DNA from: Pyricularia pennisetigena | Lineage: Eukaryota; Ascomycota; Sordariomycetes; Magnaporthales; Pyriculariaceae | Direction of reading: 5' to 3' | Length of the DNA: 64,000 nt | Assembly: GCF_004337985.1 (NCBI RefSeq) | Contig: NW_021940922.1 | Location: forward strand, 837,382-901,381 | Shown: positions 52,370-64,000 of the stretch, piece after piece | Numbering within the stretch: position 1 is the stretch's first letter | Layout: the number at the start of each line of letters is the position of its first letter | Translations under genes and position numbers: made by a program | Notes under the pieces: model-generated | The model's input: the letters and a program-made list of their open reading frames with translations, nothing else | Told to the model about the DNA's origin: nothing | The model's database searches: none

Positions 52370-55300
52370 TAGTCTCAGGGCTTACCCCTAAAGCCCAAAG
52401 CTCCACAATTAATCCACCCCGTTCGCTTGTCTCCATTTCGTGGCTCAATTGCGGTTTTGCAATGTACCTGTGAGTCCATCCAAAAAACGTTTTATTTCAG
52501 GTCTGAGGACAACTTGTCGATTTTCGCCGTTTATGGCGGTATTTTTTTAGTTTCAGTGCTTAGACTAGACCCCCCTGCTTCGCAATGGGGACCGAGCGCT
52601 TTATGTACCTTTTAGCCACATGGTTTTTCGACCAATTACATTGGCCGAAAAGATCGCGCTCGTTTTAGTTTGAGGATATTTTGTCGCATTTCGCCGTTCA
52701 TGGCGGTACTACCAACGATAATTTGTCGCATTTCGCCGTTTGTAACGGTATTATTAATAATATACCTAATGTTGCAATATCGTTAATAATAATTTTATTA
52801 ATATAAGGCTAGTTTGTCGCATTTTGCCGTTTAAAACGGGTATATACAATGTATTCGCATTATAATGGCAGAAAGAACAGGTGTAACTATAATATGCAAT
52901 TAAATATTCGAATAAAAAGATAAATAAAAATTATGAAAATATATAATCACCTGCGTTAAGTTTATTGGAGCTCGTTCATTTTTTAAATGCCGGCCGCGTC
53001 TTTGTAACCACTATATTTGGAAAGAAATTTAGATATTGAGTAAAATTTGTAATTTTTCATTATATTGAATTGTTATTTTAAATGGTGGTATATAATGATA
53101 TTTTTTTACCAAGTTACAATATTTATAACCTCGCAGACCTAATACTGCAAAGTGCATGCAAATATCAATTAAAACGAATGTTTTGTTAATGTTCTCATAT
53201 TAACTAACAATTTGTTAAAAAACTGAATAATTTACGCAAATATTAGTAAAGTTGCAAGAAAACTTTAATTCATCCATTCTTTATAAATTGATAAATAAAT
53301 TTTATCTAACTTTTTTTTATAAACTTTATCTAACTAAATAAAGCAAAAAATACAAAAATAACACAAATTTAGCATTCTTTTATATAAAAAAATAAGGATG
53401 GCCGGTACTATACATCAAATTCTACGTTGACGTTTGTTTATCTACGTAATTCACTTCTTTAAACGTTGGTCTTTATTAATGTCAAAATTGGTAAAAATGT
53501 AAAAGCATTTCGATTGTAAAGTATATAAAGAATTAGATATACCTTACCTATCCGCATATTTAACGGCTTATATATTCGGATAAACGTACCAAACTGTAAT
53601 ATTATGCTAATCTTATATATACCACCCACCACGTGCAGAAAACCATAAAATCTGGCTGCAAAACAAAAATAATATAAAATTAATTAAATAAAGCAAAAAG
53701 ATTTATAAAATGCACATTTAGCATTTTTTTTATTAAACAGCTTTCAAAGCCGATATTATAAGTAGGATATCGCGTGGACGTCTGTCTATATACGTCATCC
53801 GATCCCTGTAATTCTGGTTTTATTATGGTTGAAATTGGTAAAAATATAAACGAGTTTCGATTGTAAATTATATATGAAAAAGTATATACTTTGCGTATCC
53901 GCTTATTTAACTGTTTATATAATACGGTATATATACCAAACTTTATTGTAACGGCATTTATATATACAACCCTCCACGCACAAAAACTATAAAGTTTGGT
54001 AAAAAATCAAAATTAATATTAAAAGAAATCGAAAATCGAAAAAAATCGAAAAAACAGTACCGCCATGAACGGATCAAGGGCAGGTGGTATCCAATTCGAC
54101 CCTTATAACAAATAAAAATATAAATCAAATCGCTGCTAATAGCGGTATTAAACGCTATTTTCAACGCTATTTTCTTTTTTCAATATTTTGCGTGGTTGTG
54201 GAATAATAAAGGAGTTTCGGTCGAGAAAAGGCCAAAAATACCGCCATAAACGGCTAAAACCGACAAATTGTCCTCAAACCTGAACCAGAGCGTTCTTTGG
54301 ATGGACCCACAGGTACATTGCAAAGCCGCAATTGAGCCACTCAGTGAAGCGAAGTGGATCAATTGTGGAGCTCTGGGCTTCAGGGATGAGCCCTGATGCT
54401 AGGTATTTTTGGCCTTTTTTCGACCGACACTCCTTTATTATTCCACAACCACGCAAAGTATTGAAAAAAAGAAAATATCGTTGAAAATAGCGTTTAATAC
54501 CGCTATTAGCAGTGATTTGATCTATTTTTTTATCTGCTATAACGGCGGAATGGGATACCACCTGGCCTTAATCCGTCCATGGCGGCACTGTTTTTTCGAT
54601 TTTTTTTCGATTTTCGATTTCTTTTAATATTATTTTCAATTTTCAACCAAATTTTATAATTTTTGCACGTGGAGGGTCGTACATATAGATATGCCGCTAC
54701 AATTGACTTTGGTTTTTATACCGTATTACATAAACAGTAAAATAAGCGGATACGCAAAGTATATACTTTTTTATACATAATTTACAATCGAAACTCGTTT
54801 ATATTTTTACCAATTTTAACGATAATAAAACCAGAATTACAGGGACTGGATCACGAATATAAACAGACGTCCACGCCAAATCCAATTTGTAATATTCGCT
54901 TTACAAAATCTTTTATATAAAACAATGCTAATTTATATATATATATATATTTTATCGATTTTTTGCTTTATTCAATTAATTTTATATTGTTTTGTTTTAC
55001 GCCTAAATTTTATGCAATCTGCACGTGGGGGTGGTATTTATATATATATATATATATATATATAATGTAATATCACAATTAGGTATATATATCGAACTAC
55101 ATAAGCCGTTAAATAAGCGGATAGGTAAGATGCATATAATTTTATACATAATTTAAAAACGAAACGCTTTTATACTTTTACCGATTTTCACAATGATGAA
55201 ACAAAGATTTCAGGGATTAAATTAAATATAAAAAGAAGCGCCAACGTGAAATCTAATTTGTAATACCCGTCTATATTATTTTCTTACAGAAGGAAATGTA

Positions 55301-55975
55301 AGATTTGTGCTATTTTTGTATTTTTTGCTTTACTTAATTAAATAAAATTCAAATAAATGAAATTGAGTGGCAATTGTATATAAGTCTATAACAAAATGGA
55401 TATATTAAAATTTCTTTTTATTTTAAAGTTATTTCCCTAAATTATGCAGTTTTGCGACAAATTTTAAAATAATATAAAAGTAATAATAAAAGTTTTGTTT
55501 TAAACGATAACTGCATGCACTTTGTACTTTTGAGTCCGCTAAATTATAAATATTGTTCCTTAGTTTTAAACCAATATTTTACATCGTTATACAAAATAAC
55601 AATAAATAGAATAATAAATACAAGTTCTACTAAGTATGTAAATATCTTTCCAAATAAACTAGATATGAGGACGCGGTTTTCAATAACAAAACTCTTAAAA
55701 TCCAATTAATCCGACGCAGATTATCTGTTGTTTTTATAATTTATATTAAATACTTTATTCGAATATTTAATTGCATCCTGTGGTTATACTGTTTTTTTTG
55801 CTATTGTATTTTAAATATAATTTGTTAATTATACCGCTGTTCAATTGGTTGCGCGTATAAAAAATGCACTTGATTGCATTTAACGTGTGGTCGCAGGGCG
55901 TTTATGAGGCCTGTTTATAATGTGATATATGTACCCGCCATGAACGGCGAAATGCGACAAGACGTCCTCAGACTA
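52370..55975 (+). mobile_element. Element E6: E-family element with E7 nested, right end shortened
   Basis: The left end TAGTCTCAGG is at 52370. The 9-bp duplication GGTCCGCAC (52361-52369 and 55976-55984) is exact. The body continues from 54402 after E7. The right side ends GTCCTCAGACTA instead of the usual extra 100 bp, suggesting a deletion between two CAGACTA/GAGACTA copies. It has two internal units (near 54740 and 55110). Confidence 0.75.
52547..54401 (-). mobile_element. Element E7: E-family element nested inside E6
   Basis: In reverse orientation, from TTAGTTTCAGTGCT to GGGATGAGCCCTGATGCTA. The duplication GGTATTTTT (52538-52546 and 54402-54410) is exact. Length about 1855 bp, two internal units. 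It inserted into a copy of its own family. Confidence 0.8.
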
Positions 55976-56163
55976 GGTCCGCACCCCTGAAAGCGTTCCG
56001 GTGCCGCAAACGACTTTCCGAAAAATTGTTTTGTATGCGTTCGTGAAAAAATACCCTTATCTCCATGCAAACAGCTTTAGGTTCGCACTAATTTGCTAAT
56101 CTAGTGAAAATTTCAACTCGATATAGGGTAGCTGATTCGTAGGCGCAGGGTGGGTGTTCAACC

Positions 56164-59100
56164 CAGTCTCAGTGCTCAGACTAAACCCCCCTGCTCCGCA
56201 GTGGAGACCGAACGCTCCATGTACCTTTTAGCCACATGGTTTTTCGACTAATTGCATTGGCCGAAAAGATCGCGTTCGTTCTAGTCTGAGGACATTTTGT
56301 CGCATTTCGCCGTTTATAACGGTATTATTAATAATAAACCTAATGTTGCGATATCGCTAATAATTATTTTATTAATATAAGGATAGTTTGTGGTATTTTG
56401 CCGTTTATAGCGAGTATATACAATATACTAGCATTATAATGGTAAAAGAAAGTAGTGTAACTATAATACACAATTAAATATTCGAATAAAGAAATAAATA
56501 AAAATTATAAGAATAGATAATAATTTGCGTTGAATTTATTGGAGTTTGTTGATTCATTGGATGCCGGCCGCGTTTTGATAGCCACTGTATTTGGAAAGAT
56601 ATTAAAATATTGAGTAAAACTTGTAATTTTTCAGTATATTTAATTATTATTTTAAATAATGGTATATAATATTATTTTCAGTTTACATTGCAGTTTTTAT
56701 TGCTTAGCAGACCTAATACTGCAAAGTGCATGCAGTTATCGATTAAAAGAAAAGGTTTATTAACATTTTTATATTAACTAATAATTTGTTAAAACCCTAA
56801 ATCATTTACTAAAATATTGGTAAGATTAAAAAAAAATTTAATTCATGCATTCTTTCATAAATTTATTAAAAAATCTTATTTAACTTTATAAAGCAACAGA
56901 TACAAAAATAATACAAATTTAGCATATTTTTATATAGAAAAATAAAGAGGGCCGGTATTGTATATCGAAGTTTACGTTGACGTTTGTTTATATACGTAAT
57001 CCACCTTTTCAAATTTTGATTTTATTAGTGTCAAAATTGATGAAAATGTAAAAGCATTTCGATTGTAAAATATATATAAAATTAGATATACTTTACCTAT
57101 CCGCATATTTAACGGCTTATATAATGGGATGTACGTACCAAAATGTATTATTATATAAAGTATATATATACCACCCCCCACGTGCAAAAACCACAAAATC
57201 TGGCTGCAAAACAAAAATAATTTAAAATTAATTAAATAAAGCAAAAAGATTTATAAAATACACATTTAGCATTTTTTTTAATTAAACAGCTTTTAAAGCT
57301 GACGTTACCAGATCGATTGATCCTGGCCGTTAGTTCATATACGTAATCGAATCTCTGAAGGGTTGGTTTCATTATCGTTAAAATTGGTAAAAATATAAAC
57401 GAGTTTCGATTGTAAATTATATATAAAAAAGTATATATTTTGCGTATCCGCTTATTTGACTGCTTATATAATCTGGTATAGGCACCAAAACTTTTTTCAG
57501 CGATATATATATATATATATACGACCCTCTACGTGCAAAAACTATAAAATTTGGTCAAAAATTAAAAATAATATCAAAAGAAGTCGAAAATCGAAAAAAA
57601 ATCGAAAAAAAACTGCTAATAGCGGTATTAAACTAGTCTCAGGGCTCATCCCTGAAGCCCAAAGCTCCACAATTGATCCACTCCGTTCGCTTCGCTCCAC
57701 TTCGTGGCTCAATTGCGGCTTTGCAATGTACCTGTGGGTCCATCCAAAGAACGCTTTGGTTCAGGTCTGAGGACAACTTGTCGATTTTCGCCGTTCATGG
57801 CGGTATTTTTGGCCTTTTTTTAACCGAAACTCCTTTATTATTCCACAACCACGCATAATATTGAAAAAATAAATTATCGTTGAAAATAGCGTTTAATACC
57901 GCTATTAGCAGCAATTCGATTTATTTTATTATCTGCTATAATGGCCGAATTCGATACCACCTGCCCTTAATCCGTTCATGGCGGTACTGTTTTTTCGATT
58001 TTTTTTTCGATTTTCGATTTCTTTTAATATTATTTTTAATTTTTGACCAAATTTTATAATTTTTGCACGTGGAGGGTCGTATATGTTTATATATCGTTAT
58101 ACTAAGTTTTGGTGCATATATTAGACTATATAAGCAGTTAAATAGGCGGATAGGCAAAGTATACACTTTTTTATATATAATTTACAATCGAAACTCGTTT
58201 ATATTTTTACCAATTTTAACGATAATAAAACCAAAACTTCAGAAGTCCGATTACATATATAAACAAACGTCCAAATCCCATCCTGCCTATAATATCGGTT
58301 TTGAAAATTGTTTAATAAAAGAAAATGCTAAATGTGTAATTTATAAATTTTTTTGCTTTATTTAATTAATTTTATATTATTTTTGTTTTGCAGCAGAATT
58401 TTGTGGTTTTTGCACGTGGGGGGTGGCATATATATACTTAATATAATATCACATTTTTGTACGTATACCTAGTTATATAAGCCCTTAAATATGCGGATAG
58501 GTAAGGTATATCCAATTTATATATATTTTACCATCGAAATGCTTTTACATTTTTACCAATTTTAACATTCATAAAACCAAAATTTAAGAAAATGGACTAT
58601 ATATATAAATAAACGTTAACGTAAAACCCGATTTGCAATACCGGCCCTTCTTTTGTTTTTATATAAAAAAATGCTAAATTTGTGTTTTTTTTATATTTTT
58701 TGCTTTATTTAATTGAATAAAATTTATAAAAAAAGCACTTATATAAAATCTACTAGCAAATTGATTAAAGAATATATCAAGTGAAAATGTTTTCATTTTA
58801 CCAATATTTGCGTAAATTATTTAATTTCTTAACAAATTGTTAATTTATATAAGAATATTAATAAAACTTTTGTTTTAATCGATAATTGCATGCACTTTGC
58901 AGTATTAGGTTTACTAAGGTATAAAGGCTGTAAACTAAATTAAAATAATTATTGCATACCTTTATTTAAAACAAGAATTAAATATAATGAAAAATTACAG
59001 ATTTTATTTAATATTTTAATATCTTTCCATATACAGTAGCTATTAAAACGCGGCCGGTATTCAAATACTCAGCAAACTCCAATAAATCTAACGCAAATTA

Positions 59101-59755
59101 CTTTATATTTCTTTAATTTTTATTTATTTTTTATACGAATATTTAATTGCATACTATGGGTACACTATTTTCTTTTACCATAAAAAAGCGAATATATTGC
59201 ATTTACCCGCTACAAACGGCAGAATACCACAAATTATCCTTATATTAATAAAATAATTATAAGCGATATCGTAATATTAAATATATTATTAAAAATACCG
59301 TTATAAACGGCGAAATGCGACAAATTATCGTTGGTGGTACCGCCATAAACGGCGAAATGCGACAAGATGTCCTCAGACTAGAACGAGCGCGATCTTTTCG
59401 GCCAATGTAATTGGTCGAAAAGCCATGTGGCTGAAAGGTACATGGAGCGATCGGTCCCCACTGCGAAGCAGGGGGGTCTAGTCTGAGCACTGAGACTAGT
59501 ATTAAACGCTATTTTCAACTATATTTTCTTTTTTTAATATTTTGCGTGGTTGTGGAATAATAAAGGAGTTTCGGTCGAAAAAAGGCCAAAAATACCGCCA
59601 TGAACGGCGAAAATCGACAAGTTCTCCTCAGACCTGAACCAGAGCGTTCTTTGGATGGACCCACAAGTACATTGCAAAGCCGCAATTGAGCCACGGAGGG
59701 GAGCGAAGTGGATCAAATGTGGAGCTCTGGGCTTTAGGGATGAGCCCTGAGACTA
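56164..59755 (-). mobile_element. Element E8: E-family element with E9 nested
   Basis: In reverse orientation, from CAGTCTCAGTGCTC to GAGCCCTGAGACTA. The duplication is TGTTCAACC/TGTTAAACC (56155-56163 and 59756-59764, one C-to-A difference). Its body is split at 57634-59498 by E9. Confidence 0.78.
57634..59498 (+). mobile_element. Element E9: E-family element nested inside E8
   Basis: TAGTCTCAGG...CACTGAGACTA, with an exact 9-bp duplication GTATTAAAC (57625-57633 and 59499-59507). About 1865 bp with two internal units (near 58140 and 58490). Together with E7 it shows that the family inserts into itself. Confidence 0.82.
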
Positions 59756-59917
59756 TGTTAAACCCCATTCGCTGACCTTTTGAATCGCAATTCCTATAAC
59801 ACAAAATATAACGGATAATCCGACAACCCCGACAGCCCCACTTCGGCCCTATTTATTATGGCTTATGAACAAGTAAAAATGGATCCATTGCATGCTCAAT
59901 AACGCATATAATTAACA

Positions 59918-60342
59918 GAATAAACAGCGTAAGAAAATGGAAATCGCTGCTATAATATACTCGAATCGCCAATTAAATTATTTACAATAAAGAAATTAAC
60001 CGAAGCAATTGATGATGATGAATAGCCCGAAAAACAAGATGAATTCAGTAGTTAAAAATGCGTAAAATAATTTATTAAAAAAAAACTGAAACGATAATAA
60101 AAAACAACTTTCCACAACCAGCGAAATTAATTACGGGCATTTTTTACGGGATTAACGCCAGTTTATAATTCAATAACACGCGGTAAATGGAATCGGTAGC
60201 ACGTAACGGTGACAATAAATCAAAATCATAAAACAGCAAAATAACGAAAAGAAAACCATATTTAATGGAGCGGCCAAAGAAAAAATAGGAAATTGTTTAC
60301 CCGCCCGGGACGGGGATAATTAAAAAGGAATATCGGGGGTAA
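59918..60342. other. AT-rich spacer, nothing recognised
   Basis: About 425 bp between the end of the Copia-2 5' LTR and the solo LTR. No gene or repeat was supported. It includes low-complexity AATAAAAAACAA-type sequence. Confidence 0.4.
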
Positions 60343-60907
60343 TATTAATAATATGGGTTCCTAACAGGGGTTTAAATATTAGCCTAGGTGCGGCGTGGTG
60401 CTAATCGCGCTATAAAACCTGTAATTACAGGGCTTAAATACACTAAATTATTAACTAAAATGGGTCACTAAGTTTGGGATTAATAGATTCGATTCATTGG
60501 TGGGGGAAATTTTGCTTTTTTTCCCTTATATATTTTCCGACATCAAAACGGGGGTCCTTACGCCAGAAAGCGTTCCGGTGCCGCGCACGATTTTCCGAAA
60601 AATTATTTTGTATAAATTGTTGAAAAAACACCCTCATTACCATACAAACCATTTCTGGGTTCGCACTCATTTGCTGATTTGGTGAAAATTTCAAACGATA
60701 TAGGGTAGCTGATTCACAGGTGCAGGGTGGGTATAAACCCGGTACAGGGTAAACCCCATTCCCTAACCGTTAAATCGCAACTCCTGCAATACAAAATATA
60801 ACGGATAATCCGATAACCCCGACAGCCCCACTTCGGCACTATTTATTATAGCTTATATATCAGTAAAAGTGGACCCATTACATGCTAAATAAGGCATATG
60901 AATAACA
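60343..60907 (-). repeat. Solo LTR-A, 565 bp, with 5-bp target duplication
   Basis: It runs from TATTAATAATATGGG (TG changed to TA) to CATATGAATAACA. The flanks GGTAA (60338-60342) and GGTAA (60908-60912) are identical. This proves a complete Copia insertion followed by LTR-LTR recombination. The open frames at 60494-60694 are LTR sequence, not genes. Confidence 0.85.
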
Positions 60908-60912
60908 GGTAA

Positions 60913-61301
60913 TAAAAGGGAAACCGCGCTAAAAAAGGGGTTAACGGAATAATAGAAGGTTATACACCCGCGCGAGGCGGTGGTAATGAAAACGGTTACC
61001 GCTATAAGAGAAGCGGCGGACCGAAATTAATTAAATTTATAACGGGACGGCCTAACGTAAATACGTAAACCCAAATGCGCGTTACGTATTAAAAAAAGAA
61101 AAAAGTGTTAATATTAGGGGGTTAACCCCCTTGGTTAAATTTTAGGTGGTGCACCGCTTTACACGTAATTTTTAACATTTTACCGCACCTTTATAAAAAT
61201 CCACATTTTCTATTGCGGAACGCACACCCTAAGTAGCTAAACCCTTCGTAAAACTTCAATTTAATACACCTTGCACCAAAATGCACACCAATGCAAAACC
61301 T
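60913..61301. other. Downstream flank of the secreted-protein gene
   Basis: 389 bp of AT-rich sequence 3' of the minus-strand gene. It presumably includes its 3' untranslated region. No other feature was recognised. Confidence 0.4.
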
Positions 61302-61817
61302 TTACTCCATAGGGTGATAGTTTGCGGGGAATCTGCAACATAATGCAACCGGTTTAAGATATTTGGTTTGTTCGTTTTCTATTAACGGCGGGCCCAATTC
61401 TCTTTTTTCCCCATACCATACCCTATTATGGGGATAATAATCCTTTTGTTCGTCTTCATAAATCTCTATATAAGGTTTACGTTTTCCCATTATTTTGGGC
61501 CACCAACGTTTCCATTTGGTATTTTTCGGCGCAGCAGGCGTTTCTCCTTTCGCATAATGCTCCGAATTAGTGGCCGATTTCCGGTTATATTCAGCATAAT
61601 ACAAATTTTCGCAGGGTTTTTCAGCTTGAGAATTTTGGTTTTTTGATTTCGTCGGACGATCTTCGGATTTATAAATATATTCCTGGGCGGATTTATCCGA
61701 ACTTAAATTTTCCAAAGGTTTTCGAGCTTGAACGTCGGCGGAGGTTTGCTCGGTAACGGGTGTAGGTACAGCTATAACGCCAACCAAAAGCAAGGAAACA
61801 AAGGAGATGGCTCGCAT
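61302..61817 (-). CDS. Small secreted protein with dibasic (KR) sites
   Basis: A single exon of 171 residues from ATG 61817. A classic signal peptide (MRAISFVSLLLVGVIAVPTP) is followed by a hydrophilic, Lys/Glu/Tyr-rich chain with three cysteines (69, 160, 161). Three Lys-Arg pairs (103-104, 112-113, 138-139) could be cut by a Kex2-type protease. Two short related segments, ARKPLENL (31-38) and AEKPCENL (65-72), suggest an old internal duplication. No known domain was recognised. It is intact in a RIP-damaged neighbourhood 395 bp from a solo LTR. Possibilities are a secreted effector-like protein or a Kex2-processed peptide precursor; neither is shown. Confidence 0.65.
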   Translation of the reverse strand: MRAISFVSLLLVGVIAVPTPVTEQTSADVQARKPLENLSSDKSAQEYIYKSEDRPTKSKNQNSQAEKPCENLYYAEYNRKSATNSEHYAKGETPAAPKNTKWKRWWPKIMGKRKPYIEIYEDEQKDYYPHNRVWYGEKRELGPPLIENEQTKYLKPVALCCRFPANYHPME

Positions 61818-62241
61818 TCTAAGCGGTTTATTTACGAGCGATTAGTAATGTAAAGGGATTGGAACTGCAGAAAGCTGGGGAAAAAAACCTGGATGAAAGG
61901 GAAGACGGGAAATATAACAGGGAGGTTAGCGATACTTTATATGTTGTAAAACGGTAATAAACTGTTACTTTCTTACCGCAGTTTAAATAAACAATAAAAA
62001 AAGATAAAAACAAGAAAAAGAAAAAAGTAACAAAAATCGAGAAAAGAGGAATAATAAAATAAAATTAAAAAAAATAAAATTAAAGAAAAAATAAAATATT
62101 AAAAAAATAATCAAAAACCCGAAAATAGTAGTCAAAATACTTATTTATCCTTTAATAATATTATCAATAATCTCAATTAATCGGTTAAGGTTTTCAACAC
62201 GCAAATTTTAAATTCGGCCTCAATTAACGCATTAATCCTCA
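61818..62241. promoter_or_regulatory. Upstream region of the secreted-protein gene
   Basis: 424 bp upstream of the minus-strand ATG at 61817. It is rich in A (62000-62130) and contains no recognised repeat. It is presumed to hold the promoter. Confidence 0.35.
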
Positions 62242-62275
62242 TTTCAGTGCTTAAACTAGACCCCCTGCTTCGCAG
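62242..62275 (-). mobile_element. Tiny E-family terminus remnant
   Basis: TTTCAGTGCTTAAACTAGAC followed by CCCCTGCTTCGCAG matches the E right terminus in reverse. It abuts the degenerate element E10. Probably the remains of a nested or deleted copy. Confidence 0.5.
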
Positions 62276-63774
62276 TTAATTTCAGGGTTTATCCATGAAA
62301 CCAATAGCTCCACAGTTATAGCCAATTATAGCTTTGCAATGTACCTCTGGGTCCATCCAAAAAGCGTTTTGGTTTAGGTCTGAGGACAACTCGTCGACTT
62401 TTGCCGTTCAAGGCGGTATTTTCGGCATTTTGTCGATTAAAACTTCGTAACAAAAAATATAAATAAAAATTGTAAATGAGCGGTTTGCACTTTGAATGTA
62501 ACATTTTGATACGGTTATTAACAACGATTTATTTTTGTTTGAATACGTACAATTGGGCGAATTCGATACTATTTGCCTTTAATCCGTTTATGGCGGTACT
62601 GCTTTTTTCGATTTTTTGTCGATTTTGGATATTCGTTTATATTATTTTTATTTCTGACCAAATTTTGGAATCTTTGTACGTGGGCGTGGTATACGTATAA
62701 ATGTTAGTATATTATAGGCTAAACTACGTACCTTGTCATGAGAGCCGTCAGATAAACGGACAGGTAAAATATATTCATTATAATACAAAATTTATAATTG
62801 AACCGCTTTTGCATTTTTACCAATTTAAACGATGTTAAAACCAGAACCTGAAGGTGTCAATTGGACTGTATAATGTAAAGGCCATGGCTAAAACAAGGGT
62901 AAACCAACAGGATACGTATAAAGATAGAAAACTAATTGTTTTGTTCTAAGTATAGGAATAGGTCCGTTACAGGTCCGAAGGTCTATATATATAGACCTTT
63001 AGGCCCATCATTATCCTAGTCAGAATTGTGCATAAATAATATTCAGAAACAAGGATTAAATATCATGTATTAACAGACCTCCACCTGAAATCCAATTTGT
63101 AATATTAATGTTGATTAATTTGTTTTTACTTCAACTAATTAATTAAAGTTTGTGAACAAAAAACACAATAATGTTTGTATATCTACCAGTATATAATAGA
63201 TATATTGAAGTTTTTTTTTTGGTTTTATAAACAGCTTTGGTTAATCAGTTGATTTCTAAATTAAATGTATGTTAAAATAAGAAAATTAGTAAGAAACTTA
63301 TTTTCAACGATAATTGCATTAACTTGGCACCATTACGACGGTGACAATACTTGTTTTATAGCATATAATAAGTACTTGTAATGATAGTCTGTATGAAATA
63401 TAATATATCGAAAAGTCAAGAACATATTTAATATTTAAATATGGATATATCTAAAGGAGCTATAACAGCGGTTTCTGCGCTCAAAACATAACAACTGTCT
63501 AAATATTGCAACGCGGATTACCCTGTATTTTTACCAGTTTTTTATTTCAATCTTTAGTTGCAAACAATAGTTACATTGTCACTTTTTGCGAATTTAATGC
63601 GAATAATGTGCCAATACCCGCTATAAACGGCGAAATGCGACAAGTTGTCCTCAGATTAAAACGAGCGCGGTCTTTTCGGACAAAATGATTGGCCGAAAGG
63701 CCATGTGGTTCAAAGGAATATGGAGCGCTTGGTCCCCCTTGCGAAACGGGGGGTCTAGTCTAAACATGAAAACC
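62276..63774 (+). mobile_element. Element E10: old, degenerate E-family element
   Basis: The left end is TTAATTTCAGGGTTTATCC, followed by the diagnostic GCAATGTACCTCTGGGTCCATCC block. The right end has GGTCCCCCTTGCG...GGGTCTAGTCTAAACATG. About 1.5 kb with many substitutions against E3/E5. The target duplication is no longer visible. It is the most diverged copy in the window. Confidence 0.65.
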
Positions 63775-64000
63775 AAATAAAACCACGGTTCTAAGTACAT
63801 TAATCTCAATTATAATCTTATAAAAACATGTTGAATTTGTATTGTTCTGTTTTTTTTTAATCTATCAAATTGCGTAAGATTTACAAAGATAGTATTTTAT
63901 AGAATTAAATACAAGTTTTTATAGAATATTTATTGAAGTGGATAAGTAAATGCGATCTGCACCATCAAGCTGGCCAAAACTAAAATTATTTAACTCGTAT
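63775..64000. other. AT-rich end of window, nothing recognised
   Basis: 226 bp without a supported gene or repeat. Confidence 0.4.

Larger units (their letters stand above)
50733..59917 (-). repeat. 5' LTR of Copia-2, expanded to 9.2 kb by nested insertions
   Basis: LTR sequence occurs at 50733-50790, 52199-52369, 55976-56163 and 59756-59917. Removing three outer E insertions and their 9-bp duplications leaves about 552 bp. The pieces are collinear with the uninterrupted LTR at 43444-44025. It ends GCATATAATTAACA. Confidence 0.75.

Noticed and set aside
60494..60694. Short frames on both strands around FSDI/GVRTPESVPVPHTIFRKI
   Set aside because: This peptide recurs in every LTR-A copy (for example 14904-15089, 16137-16352, 43586-43774). 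It is LTR sequence without a start context.
1..64000. CRISPR array, bacterial operon features or ribosomal RNA
   Set aside because: Introns, RIP and eukaryotic transposons exclude a prokaryotic locus. No regularly spaced repeats with unique spacers and no rRNA-like sequence were seen.

Overview
This window looks like nuclear DNA of a filamentous ascomycete (Pezizomycotina; genus not determinable from sequence alone). The evidence is short GT-AG introns with CTRAY branch points, fungal-type polyketide synthase-nonribosomal peptide synthetase (PKS-NRPS) domains, UstYa-like (DUF3328) proteins, and retrotransposons whose stop codons show the CAG-to-TAG pattern of repeat-induced point mutation (RIP). 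The genome is compartmentalised: a gene block of ordinary base composition (about 18.6-38.2 kb) sits between two AT-rich, repeat-packed compartments.

Left compartment (1-18.6 kb). A spliced gene for a small secreted protein (56-718) is followed by transposon debris. A Copia element (LTRs at 3708-7549 and 14762-15346, coding on the minus strand, RIP-degraded) carries nested insertions. LTR-A is about 565 bp. A second LTR-like repeat, LTR-B (about 660 bp), contains a tRNA-like module. Three truncated or nested reverse LTR-A copies (15379-16789) follow, then unrecognised AT-rich sequence.

Central block (18.6-38.2 kb). This is the remnant of a biosynthetic cluster. From left to right: a truncated DHA2-type MFS transporter (-); a heavily decayed hybrid PKS-NRPS (+; KS, AT, DH, KR, C, T and R remnants, with no A domain seen); an intact SLC45/GPH-type MFS transporter (-, five exons); a UstYa-like protein (+, four exons); a trans-acting enoyl reductase (-); two divergent single-exon UstYa-related membrane proteins (-/+); a standalone adenylation-domain protein (-); another UstYa-like protein (+, three exons, one GC-AG intron); and a possible PLP-enzyme fragment. 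The block is bounded by identical 19-bp inverted termini of a GC-rich hAT-like repeat (18616-18634 and 38233-38251). The core synthase is dead, yet seven neighbouring genes keep open, spliceable frames. That contrast is the main biological puzzle here. No RiPP precursor and no pathway regulator were found.

Right compartment (38.2-64 kb). A piece of a Copia copy carries an LTR-B insertion that itself holds a non-autonomous element (E4) and a pogo/Fot-like DNA transposon. A second Copia element (43444-59917) has a 5' LTR stretched from about 550 bp to 9.2 kb by nested E elements. A solo LTR-A with an exact 5-bp target duplication and a second small secreted protein gene (61302-61817) follow. 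The E elements (1.4 or 1.85 kb) have short TAGTCTCA termini and 9-bp target-site duplications, which suggests Mutator-like non-autonomous transposons. Their transposase is not in this window.
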